Positions 57,336-64,000 of a stretch of DNA of 64,000 nt are shown piece by piece (position 1 is the stretch's first letter; the number at the start of each line of letters is the position of its first letter). The notes under the pieces were generated by a model. It made no database searches. It worked only from the letters and a program-made list of their open reading frames with translations, and was not told where the DNA came from. Source of the stretch: Deinococcus yavapaiensis KR-236 (GTDB lineage: Bacteria > Deinococcota > Deinococci > Deinococcales > Deinococcaceae); assembly GCF_003217515.1 (NCBI RefSeq), contig NZ_QJSX01000008.1, positions 149,631 through 213,630 on the forward strand, written 5' to 3'. Both the position numbers and the translations under genes were made by a program.

Positions 57336-57382
57336 TGGAGATGAACGCTTGGCATTTCCACGCTCGGCCGCACAGATGCACA

Positions 57383-58963
57383 ATGGCGAGTGTGATCACG
57401 CTCGTTCGTAGACTCTTATCCCTGCTTGTGAGTCGACGTGCGGGCGCCGCTGTGCTCGGCTCACTTCTCCTTGGCTGCTCGCCTCCGTACTCCGAGAGCG
57501 ACATCCTTTCTCAAGTTCTAACGCAGAGCCGCACCGAGGGGCCGCTCTTGAGCCGCTACCACTACAACCTGGAGGTCGCCGGGGCCATCCAGACGACTTA
57601 TTCGTTCATGATGTACCGTCCGCGTCAAGTTTTGACGGGCATCGAGGTCGATGTCACGAAGCCCGTCGGCGAACGCGCCACGATCCTGGAGCCCGGCAAG
57701 TACAAACGATGGGACCTCCTCGTTCTGCGTAACCACCCACAAATCGCCATACTGAGTTCGCTAGATTTCCTGGAATTCACCTTGAATCGACCCGCTCGCG
57801 TCGCCGTCGCCTTACGGGGCGCTACAACTCCTTCCTGGCTGCGAGGCTGGACGGAAAGCTCGCCCGTTACGCTGACTCAAAATGGGCGCGTCGTGGTGAC
57901 ACGAACATTTGAGAAGTCGTTTCCGGCGGGAACTGTAACCCTGGGAGCGCTTGGCGCGCCCAGAAATCGAGTTGACGACATGTACTTCGTGATGCTCGCC
58001 GAAGAGCAAGGTTCACCATCAACGGAGCCTGGCGTGCCCGTGGGTTTGGAGAAGCCCAAACCGAATCTTCCTTGCCCAGCATGGGTTCACGATCAATACA
58101 CGACCGTCGGGCCGGATGGAAAAACCTATCCGACTTGGCATCCGCAAATCGATCCCCGCTATTGGTGCTTGTTCGGCCACGAGCACGGCTCGGATCCATC
58201 GCTGGCCGGGCTGGCCTATCGCCCCGCGTTCGGTTACACGTCCAAACGTCACGATATGGTCGAAGCCCATCCTGGCTTCAAAGTTTATACCGTTCCCTCT
58301 GGAAACGACTTCTGGGTGATCACGCAGCATTTTGGTACGGGTGGACACGCGAGAGTATGCGAGTCGTTCCATACGATCGACGTGGCCTTTGTACAAAAAG
58401 GAGTGTTGCAGGCAGATCTACACTTTATGGGAGATTTCGGGGCCGCAAAAGTTGTAAGTAGAGAATTCGATCAGATTGTCACAGGCTGTAGTCAACCTTC
58501 TCGCTCTGACTCTGTCGGAGCTCGACACCTCCTTCTATTTCCGAATATCGGGTACGAGCCGTGGAGAGCGGACTTGTCCAAACTGCGTCTCGGTTTCAGT
58601 TCTCCGTCGATCACCTTCGATACCGGCGATCCTCAGACGGCGTGCTTGGACGTTGATTGCTCGCAGTTGAAGCGATTGGAGAATGCGTGGGGCGCTCAGC
58701 ACCGGGTGAGTATCAATACAATCTCGCTTCGCTCGCAGGAGAGCATTCGGGGGACGTTTTACACCGACCCGCTCGGACGTGAAGTGGTTTCATCAAATAG
58801 TACAATGGCGACAAAGCAGTACATCGCCGCAAATATAAATGTGGGCATGGAAATCAATGAGACTTGCTATACCTTAGATCCTTGGCGCGGCCAAATGCAG
58901 TGTGACTCTCCTTTGAGAGACACCGATATGAATCTTGAAGGATCCCTGGGAGATTCAAACTAA
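57383..58963 (+). CDS. large putative lipoprotein of unknown function
   Basis: A 526-residue exported protein. The Arg-rich start and helix end at lipobox LLLG|C (Cys32). The mature part is beta-rich. A notable stretch is WHPQIDPRYWCLFGHEHGSDP, which has clustered His, Glu and Asp that could bind metal and a Cys that may pair with PCPAW just upstream. Later Cys (RVCESFH, TGCSQ, TACLDVDCS, ETCYTL, MQCDS) suggest several disulfides. I do not recognise a family. ATG 57383 is preferred to 57341 because it begins a proper signal peptide. It stands between ugd and an IS630 relic. Confidence 0.7.
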   Translation: MASVITLVRRLLSLLVSRRAGAAVLGSLLLGCSPPYSESDILSQVLTQSRTEGPLLSRYHYNLEVAGAIQTTYSFMMYRPRQVLTGIEVDVTKPVGERATILEPGKYKRWDLLVLRNHPQIAILSSLDFLEFTLNRPARVAVALRGATTPSWLRGWTESSPVTLTQNGRVVVTRTFEKSFPAGTVTLGALGAPRNRVDDMYFVMLAEEQGSPSTEPGVPVGLEKPKPNLPCPAWVHDQYTTVGPDGKTYPTWHPQIDPRYWCLFGHEHGSDPSLAGLAYRPAFGYTSKRHDMVEAHPGFKVYTVPSGNDFWVITQHFGTGGHARVCESFHTIDVAFVQKGVLQADLHFMGDFGAAKVVSREFDQIVTGCSQPSRSDSVGARHLLLFPNIGYEPWRADLSKLRLGFSSPSITFDTGDPQTACLDVDCSQLKRLENAWGAQHRVSINTISLRSQESIRGTFYTDPLGREVVSSNSTMATKQYIAANINVGMEINETCYTLDPWRGQMQCDSPLRDTDMNLEGSLGDSN

Positions 58964-59337
58964 GCGCCTGCTGTAGAAGTGAATAAAGCGTTGAGTTACC
59001 GAGATAGTGCCAACAGTGCGGACGACGGAAGTGGGCAGAGCTTGAGGGTAGTACAGGGCCAAGAAGGCCAACGACCGCAAGCGTCACGCTTGGTCTCGTG
59101 CGGCACGTCAAAGTGCACACGGCCAATTTGTAAGACCGGGCTGAGGCGAAGCTGCTGTTCGCGCATCCCGAAATGCTCTGTTCAGCCTTTCCGCTAATGC
59201 ACCTTGATGGTCCATGGAACCAACTCGACCGACAAGCCCAGACGCACCGCTAAGGACGACGGAGCGGTGCCGTAGGCTGCGGAAGCGCTGGTCTTCGAGG
59301 TGATGATCCGCTTGATGTTACGAAGTTTGGCGAAGTT
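58964..59337. other. 374-bp region of decayed sequence
   Basis: No intact gene. Frames are broken by many stops, and protein-like fragments on both strands suggest old transposon debris, but no identifiable piece until the IS630 relic at 59338. Confidence 0.4.
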
Positions 59338-59692
59338 ATGACCCAAAGGGAACTGGAAGCGCGCCGCTTGGCGGCGGTGCCCTTGTCGTAATTGCACTCG
59401 TGGTCGACTCACACGCTGGCAGCGTAGTTGGGCGTGTGCCAGAGCACAGTCGAACGCGTGGCAGCAAAAGCTGCGGGGGCGGGTTTACGTGCGTGGACGG
59501 CCGAGGCGGTTGTCGCGCGAACAGGAAGCTCAGGTGTGCCTGTGGTTGCGGATGGGTACAAGCACCTTCGGGTTTCCGAGTGACACTTGGCAGAGGGCGT
59601 AGGTGCAAACGTTGAACGCGAGGAGTTTGGTGTTATGTACCACCGAGACCACGTGTTTCCGCTGCTGCGTCGCTTGGGTTTCGTTCGCTAAC
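59338..59692 (+). pseudogene. decayed IS630-type transposase orfA
   Basis: Reading from an ATG at 59338: MTQRELEARRLAAVPLS then an in-frame stop, HSWSTHTLAA, another stop, and LGVCQSTVERVAAKAAGAG, the helix-turn-helix of IS630 orfA. After frameshifts the conserved tail MGTSTFGFPSDTW and VMYHRDHVFPLLRRLGFVR appear. It parallels the intact orfA at 63383-63868 (LEERRLAALHHLQ, GVWYHRDHVRKLLRALGF), so it is a relic of a related element. Confidence 0.7.
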
Positions 59693-60032
59693 ATTAAAAA
59701 ATACTAAGCGTGAATTGACTCGACGCTCTCATCTAAGTTTTTCTCGTTTACACCGCTTTTCAAAGGCACTTTAAGAAGTTCAGCAGGACGTTTCTCGCAT
59801 GGACGATGGCGAAAACGCCATAGGCCAAAACAGCGATACAGCGTGCGTCAAGAACGAACGCCCCTTTCAGCGCGGCGTTTAAGGTATTGTGTGGGATTCA
59901 GTTCCGGGCGTTCTTCACCGTAGAAAGCACTTTCTTTGCTGAGACGACTTTTCACACCTTCTCCTCGTTGTGATGAGTAGGCAGCCTGTCACCTCATCTT
60001 CGATTATTTCTAAAGTAGGGGCTCTATAAAAA
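59693..60032. other. gene-free transition into the AT-rich island
   Basis: No gene or clear hairpin. GC content drops steadily toward 60000, where the AT-rich gene begins. Confidence 0.45.
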
Positions 60033-61382
60033 CTACTTAAATATGCTGTCAAATACGGAATTGGATTTTAGAAATTGGATTATATTAAGTGTAAGCTTCG
60101 AAAAAGTAAGATTAGATGTTTTGCCATTCACTAATTGACTGCCCCAATAGTTTGTGGCAGCATTGAACACAATACCAGAATTAATATTTCTTTGCATAGC
60201 AAGAATAATAGTGTAAGTATCTTTTCCACCCCATAGTGTTTTATTGTATCCAAATGAGGCAATTCTGTAAAACTTTAATATATCGTTGTTTATTATGGGT
60301 GATCCATCCACAGAAGTGCCAGACACCACGGTTCCGTCAAACTCCGGCAAGCCGTTGTAGTCTTTCCCAGTCATTGATTTTGTACCAACATCAAATGGTA
60401 TTAGATCTCCATCCTTTATATCGATTCCATTGTAGAACGCCGATTTGGTTGCCAAGGCCTTATAGCCCCCGAAGCTTTTCTTGCTGTCAACCATTCCGCC
60501 GCGCTGATACTCGGCTCCTACCGACAAAATCGTCGGTAGCCCCAAGGCCCCAGAAACCCAATATAAATTTGTTTTGTTCAACGGATTAGCTTCAGGATCA
60601 GTTAGGGTCTTGTAGCATATCAAAGTATTATCCTTGCCATATCTCACAGGCCACCACATATTATTACCAGAAAATACTGCAGCATTTCCGCCAGCGCTAA
60701 CAAATTTATCAAAGTTGATTCTAGCCTGTCTGCTCCAGTACTCACTATGACCAGCTATTACTAAAAGCTTTGCTGACCGAATTCTTTCATATTCGTCTAA
60801 GTCAGAATCGGCAATATAAGATACAGATCCAATTTCAGTTTCATGAATCTTCATCCATTTTAAAAACGGATAAATTAAAGAACTTTTAAAATCAAGGGGC
60901 CGCATAAAGGATACAACACCAGCCGATATATTATCTCCACAAATACGATCATATAAACTATTTCCTCCAGAGCAAGAGTAGGCGTTTATTGTATTTGTAT
61001 CGACGACAACCACTACGTCTTTAGCCGCGATTGACCTAACTATGAATGGAACTTGATCATTCCAAAAATAGACTCCTGAGGCAAGAGAATTTGGAATACT
61101 ATAACTATAGCTCACTTTATAACCGTAGCCATTTACAGCTGGCGCGTTTTTTGAAGCATATTGTGGGCCAAGTTTTGCCTTGACGCTTCGGATGCTCGAC
61201 CCATCAACGCTTGTTATATGTACGAATCCAGAAAATGGAACTCGGGCATTTATCATTACATTTTGCACGTCTCCAGCTTGAACGGAAAGCTTGTCTACGT
61301 ATCCGTCGACAATATCAGCCTCTTGTGCCACTCCTGTGCTGAGCACTAACGCCGTCGCCAAGCTCAACCGTACATTTAACAT
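60033..61382 (-). CDS. secreted N,N-dimethylformamidase large-subunit-like protein (DMFA2_C type), AT-rich
   Basis: A 449-residue protein with a signal peptide (to about residue 19, STGVAQ). From about 120 it follows the DMFase beta-subunit C-terminal domain: DVVVVVDTNTINAYSCSGGNSLYD, VSFMRPLDFKSSL, VSYIADSDLDEYERIR, LLVIAGHSEYWSRQARINFDKFV, then GGNAAVFSGNNMWWPVRY. This is a glutamine-amidotransferase-like fold; the DMFase itself hydrolyses an amide, but many secreted relatives are of unknown role. Codon use is rich in AAA, ATA and TTA, quite unlike every neighbour, so acquisition by transfer is likely. TATATT lies 5 nt before the ATG (AAGGA between), so even this gene has a leaderless-type start. 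Confidence 0.75.
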   Translation of the reverse strand: MLNVRLSLATALVLSTGVAQEADIVDGYVDKLSVQAGDVQNVMINARVPFSGFVHITSVDGSSIRSVKAKLGPQYASKNAPAVNGYGYKVSYSYSIPNSLASGVYFWNDQVPFIVRSIAAKDVVVVVDTNTINAYSCSGGNSLYDRICGDNISAGVVSFMRPLDFKSSLIYPFLKWMKIHETEIGSVSYIADSDLDEYERIRSAKLLVIAGHSEYWSRQARINFDKFVSAGGNAAVFSGNNMWWPVRYGKDNTLICYKTLTDPEANPLNKTNLYWVSGALGLPTILSVGAEYQRGGMVDSKKSFGGYKALATKSAFYNGIDIKDGDLIPFDVGTKSMTGKDYNGLPEFDGTVVSGTSVDGSPIINNDILKFYRIASFGYNKTLWGGKDTYTIILAMQRNINSGIVFNAATNYWGSQLVNGKTSNLTFSKLTLNIIQFLKSNSVFDSIFK

Positions 61383-61584
61383 TCCTTAATATAAGCTCTC
61401 AAGCATGATGTTGATAAGAATTACGTTGAGGATAATCGTATAGATGTCTATACCTTATTATAAAACTGATACAGAAGGTTATCGTAGAAGCAACGTAGAC
61501 ACGTACACTTCTCCGTTGACTGTAATAGGAGGCTATTCGCAGGATCTGCTCTACAAACGTCACCTGGATGGCGTTCGATTGCGT

Positions 61585-62278
61585 TCAGGACACACTTTTC
61601 TCGTCGGTAATTCGAGCGAGCATCAAGCGAACCATCGCCGCGTACCTGAGCCCCTCACCGGTTTCCGGCAAGCGCTCGTAGTCCTTCGCCAGGCGAAGGT
61701 ACGCTCCACTACACCGTCTCGAAATGTCTCGGAATGACTCTGAAGTTACAAAAGCCTCGGAAGGTCTTGATTTGCTCGAGCGTCAATTCCTGCCCTTCCG
61801 GCAACCGATATGTGCGGATATTCGCATTGAGGCGCGGCGCCACCTCGACGGTACAGCGCAACGTCTGTTTGACCCACTCGACCCACGTCCCTTTGTACCC
61901 ACCATCGACGAACAGATGTGACAAGGGAGCGAACAGTGGCCTGGCAAGCGGGAGTAGGAGCTCACCGTCGAGTCGGTCCGTGACCTTCGCCGCCAAGATC
62001 TTGACTTTCACGAGCAGACCTTGCATGTCAACCAGCATGTGGCGCTTGTGGCCCTTGATCTTTTTGCCTCCGTCATAGCCCTTCACACAGCCCTGCTCAG
62101 TGGTTTTCACGGTTTGGCGATCGACAACCCCCGCTGAAGGCTGTGCAAGCCGACCTGCCACTACCCGAACCCGCTCACGAAGATGCGCGTTCAATGCTTC
62201 CCACAAGCCTCAAATGCGCCAGATATGGAAGTAATGAAAGACGGTTTGCCAAAGTGGTAGCAGTCAGAGAGGTATCGT
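61585..62278 (-). pseudogene. IS5-family transposase pseudogene
   Basis: The middle of an IS5-type transposase is open from about 62206 to 61709: MWEALNAHLRERVRV, SAGVVDRQTVKTTEQGCVKGYDGGKK, then LFVDGGYKGTWVEWVKQ and FRVIPRHF. Upstream the frame has an in-frame TGA after WQTVFHYFHIWRI, and downstream the usual VERTFAW and KDYERLPETGEGLRYAAM pieces lie in different frames before a stop at 61585. The N-terminal third is missing, cut where the IS630 remnant begins (about 62280). Confidence 0.85.
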
Positions 62279-62280
62279 TA

Positions 62281-62860
62281 GGGGCGTGTCAGGAAGGGTT
62301 TGTCGCCCTCATCGGATGTGAAGTGCGTGGTCGTACCGTAAGGCATGAAGTACGAGGTGCACCTCACAAGTGAGGAACGCGCCCACCTGACGGCGATCCT
62401 CAAATCCGGTGTCGCGCCCACTCGCAAGATCACCCATGCCCGGATTCTCCTCAAAGCCGACCAGAAGACCCGAGGCCTCGACGACCAGCACATCGCCGAG
62501 CAACTCGAAATCAGCGCCCGTACCGTCGCTCGCGTGCGACGCCGCGACGTCCTCGACGGCTTCGAAGCGGCGCTCGACCACCTACGCCCTCAGCGACTCA
62601 AACCGAAGAAACTCGACGAGCGTAGCGAAGCGCATTTGATTGCTTTGTCGTGCAGCACCGTGCCGGACGACCTCGGGCACAAGACTTGGACGCTTCGTCT
62701 GCTTGCTGATCGAATGGTCGAACTCGGGTATGTCGAGTCGATTTCGCACGAAACGGTGCGCGTCTATCTCAAAAAAACGTCCTCCAGCCCCATAAGCACG
62801 AACAATTCGTGATTCCACCCGAGCAGAATGGCGCGTTCGTCGCGGCGATGGAGGATGTGC
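62281..62860 (+). mobile_element. IS630-family element A, 5' part only
   Basis: The likely left end follows TA at about 62279-62280 (TA then GGGGCGTGTCAGGAAGGG). The transposase reading frame follows and breaks at 62860, exactly where element B is inserted after a TA. Beyond element B (63908 on) the sequence does not continue the transposase but leads into the end of an IS5-family gene on the other strand, so the rest of element A has been lost. Confidence 0.7.
62345..62860 (+). pseudogene. IS630-family transposase, 5' half, with A7 frameshift site
   Basis: The first frame (62345-62812) encodes MKYEVHLTSEERAHLTAILK, an HTH region with DQHIAEQLEISARTVARVRRRDV, and ends soon after VRVYLKKTSSS. 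At 62771-62777 there is a run of seven A (CTCAAAAAAACGTCC). Shifting by -1 there continues the family sequence as NVLQPHKHEQFVIPPEQNGAF and VAAMEDVL. IS630 elements are known to use such slips, so this may be programmed. The DDE core is absent because the gene is cut at 62860. Confidence 0.8.
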
Positions 62861-63423
62861 TATTGATTGCGGCATTGATTTGCGTGAATAAGACGGGCAG
62901 GCAGGTCGATATACCGAACGCGTTGCCATGCCACCACCAACTTCGCCTTTAACTCCGTCAACGACCGCGCGCAGAAGTTCCCCAACACGTGGCGCTTCAC
63001 GTACGCCCACACTCGCTCGATTGGATTCAGTTCCGGCGCGTACGGCGGCAAAAACACCAAGGACAAGCGTTCGTGTCCTTGTACAAAGCGCTGCACCTGC
63101 TTCGCTCGGTGAATGCCCGCATTATCCAGCACCACGATCACCTCACCCGTCACGTGCCACAACACGTGCGTCAAGAAGCGCACGACGTCCGCACTTCGGA
63201 TCGCGCCCTGTTTGGTGTTTTGAAAGAACCGCCCCGACGACGTGATCGCCCCAATGGTCGAGAGTTTGAGCCAATTCGCCGGCAGTTCCACCACGGGTGT
63301 CACGCCCCGCATCCCCCACGTTCGACGTCGCACGCCCTTCATGGCGAAGCCGACCTCATCGAGGTAGACCAGCGTCGCGCCGTCAGCGACCTTTTTTTTC
63401 CAACTCGGGGCGCACCTGCTCAA
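62860..63423 (-). CDS. IS630-family transposase orfB (DDE domain)
   Basis: The DDE catalytic half: ATLVYLDEVGFAMKGVRR (first Asp), VIVVLDNAGIHRAKQVQ (second Asp) and PELNPIERVWAYVKRHVLG (Glu). The frame is open to 63423, but the useful part probably begins at the slip site near 63392-63399. The stop codon TAG at 62862-62860 is made by the TA target duplication plus one flanking base, so it lies at the insertion junction. Confidence 0.88.
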   Translation of the reverse strand: MSRCAPSWKKKVADGATLVYLDEVGFAMKGVRRRTWGMRGVTPVVELPANWLKLSTIGAITSSGRFFQNTKQGAIRSADVVRFLTHVLWHVTGEVIVVLDNAGIHRAKQVQRFVQGHERLSLVFLPPYAPELNPIERVWAYVKRHVLGNFCARSLTELKAKLVVAWQRVRYIDLPARLIHANQCRNQ

Positions 63424-63905
63424 CCCACGTCACGATGCGGTGGTCGTTGCGCTCCCAGGCCCGCCCGTCGGGCTTTTGTGGCGTGAAGCCGAGCGCACGC
63501 AAGAGTTTACGAACATGATCGCGGTGGTACCACACGCCGAGGTGCTGACCGATCACGTCGCGGACGCGAGGTGTCGTCCACGTGGCGTCGGGAAAGCCGT
63601 GCGAGAGCGCGCCTTGTCGAAGGCGGGTTCGCACTTGGTCGCGCTGCTCGTCGGTTAAGCGTGGGGTGCGGCCGGGAGTGACGGTGGCGTTGAGGGTGCC
63701 GTGTTTCTTGTGGCGTTCGACCCACGTGGAGACGGTCTTGACGGAAACGCCAAAGTAGTCGGCGATGTCTTGGTGGGTGTGCGTTCCGGCTTGCAGATGG
63801 TGGAGGGCGGCGAGGCGGCGTTCTTCGAGTTGCGCGCGGGTGTACCGTTTGGGCTGCCAGCCGGTCATACCGCAGCTTATACCTTCAAAGCTAAGCCGCA
63901 ATCAA
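62863..63905 (-). mobile_element. IS630-family element B (about 1.04 kb), inserted in element A
   Basis: Perfect 11-bp ends TTGATTGCGGC and GCCGCAATCAA are flanked on both sides by TA (62861-62862 and 63906-63907), the target duplication of IS630/Tc1 elements. It contains overlapping orfA and orfB on the minus strand. Both genes are open apart from the shared A8 slip site. Confidence 0.9.
63383..63868 (-). CDS. IS630-family transposase orfA (HTH domain)
   Basis: A 161-residue protein from ATG 63868: MTGWQPKRYTRAQLEERRL, HTH THQDIADYFGVSVKTVSTWVE, and YHRDHVRKLLRALGFTPQKP, ending EKKGR. It overlaps orfB by 41 bp around a run of eight A (on the minus strand). The orfB frame is reached by a +1 (or -2) shift there, or by transcript slippage. 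Confidence 0.85.
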   Translation of the reverse strand: MTGWQPKRYTRAQLEERRLAALHHLQAGTHTHQDIADYFGVSVKTVSTWVERHKKHGTLNATVTPGRTPRLTDEQRDQVRTRLRQGALSHGFPDATWTTPRVRDVIGQHLGVWYHRDHVRKLLRALGFTPQKPDGRAWERNDHRIVTWVEQVRPELEKKGR

Positions 63906-63925
63906 TAAAGTGCGTTTGATAAGCC

Positions 63926-64000
63926 TCAGGACGTACTTTTGACCAGTCGGCGCACCATCAGTCGAATCATGACCTCGTACACGAGATTCTCCGCCGTCTC
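63926..64000 (-). CDS. IS5-family transposase, C-terminal end (cut by window edge)
   Basis: The last 24 residues, ETAENLVYEVMIRLMVRRLV and a short tail, then TGA at 63928-63926. The same TxxxLxYxAMIRLMVRRL ending is found in IS5-type transposases and resembles the end of the intact one at 8264-9112. The element's right end probably lies just left of this, about 63908-63925, abutting the relic of IS630 element A. Confidence 0.7.
   Translation of the reverse strand, partial: ETAENLVYEVMIRLMVRRLVKSTS

Overview
The window looks like a high-GC chromosome of a Deinococcus-type bacterium. This is an inference from gene content (a bacterial major-royal-jelly/yellow protein, a DinB protein, a carotenoid-type P450) and from promoter style. 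At least a dozen genes carry a TANNNT -10-like box only 5-8 nt before the start codon, the signature of leaderless transcription that is well documented in Deinococcus. Third codon positions are mostly G/C throughout, with one striking AT-rich island near 60.0-61.5 kb.

Layout. 1-8.0 kb: a partial CheY-like regulator; a tightly overlapping minus-strand operon purE-purK-pfkB-mltG-(5-formyl-THF cyclo-ligase)-enoyl-CoA hydratase; divergent folC; a DinB protein; a WYL regulator. 8.0-10.1 kb: tRNA-Lys(CTT), an intact IS5-family element with a TAA target duplication, and an alpha/beta hydrolase. 10.3-25.5 kb: mostly single genes, including a royal-jelly-type beta-propeller, a zinc alcohol dehydrogenase, two secreted beta-propellers, a YaaC-like protein, a voltage-gated-type K+ channel, a glyoxalase-type dioxygenase with YwbE, a fatty acid desaturase, a sugar-efflux MFS protein and a lipoprotein subtilase. 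25.7-34.5 kb: a MalT/SARP-like regulator with an eroded ATPase, glutaryl-CoA dehydrogenase, a class A PBP with a repetitive Q/E/A tail, and an O-GlcNAc-transferase-like glycosyltransferase. 34.5-38.9 kb: glycine cleavage genes gcvT-gcvH-gcvP. With folC, the folate cyclo-ligase and purE/purK this makes the window rich in one-carbon and purine functions. 39-43 kb: small conserved proteins and a lipoprotein. 43.2-47.9 kb: a five-gene branched-chain-amino-acid-type ABC uptake operon behind a palindromic operator candidate and an eight-codon leader ORF. 47.9-50.4 kb: cytochrome P450 and a Gfo/Idh/MocA oxidoreductase.

51.1-61.4 kb is the most unusual part. It holds a Thr-rich small membrane protein with a strong promoter and a 20-bp-stem hairpin, an ABC exporter translationally coupled to a fused nucleotidyltransferase/lasso-peptide-B2-like protease, a YdcF protein, UDP-glucose dehydrogenase, a large unknown lipoprotein, an IS630 relic and an AT-rich secreted dimethylformamidase-like protein. 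It reads as an envelope-polysaccharide neighbourhood carrying a candidate peptide-processing and export module that lacks recognisable lasso cyclase, RRE and precursor genes. 61.6-64 kb is a nest of insertion sequences, with one IS630 element inserted inside another between two IS5-family remnants.
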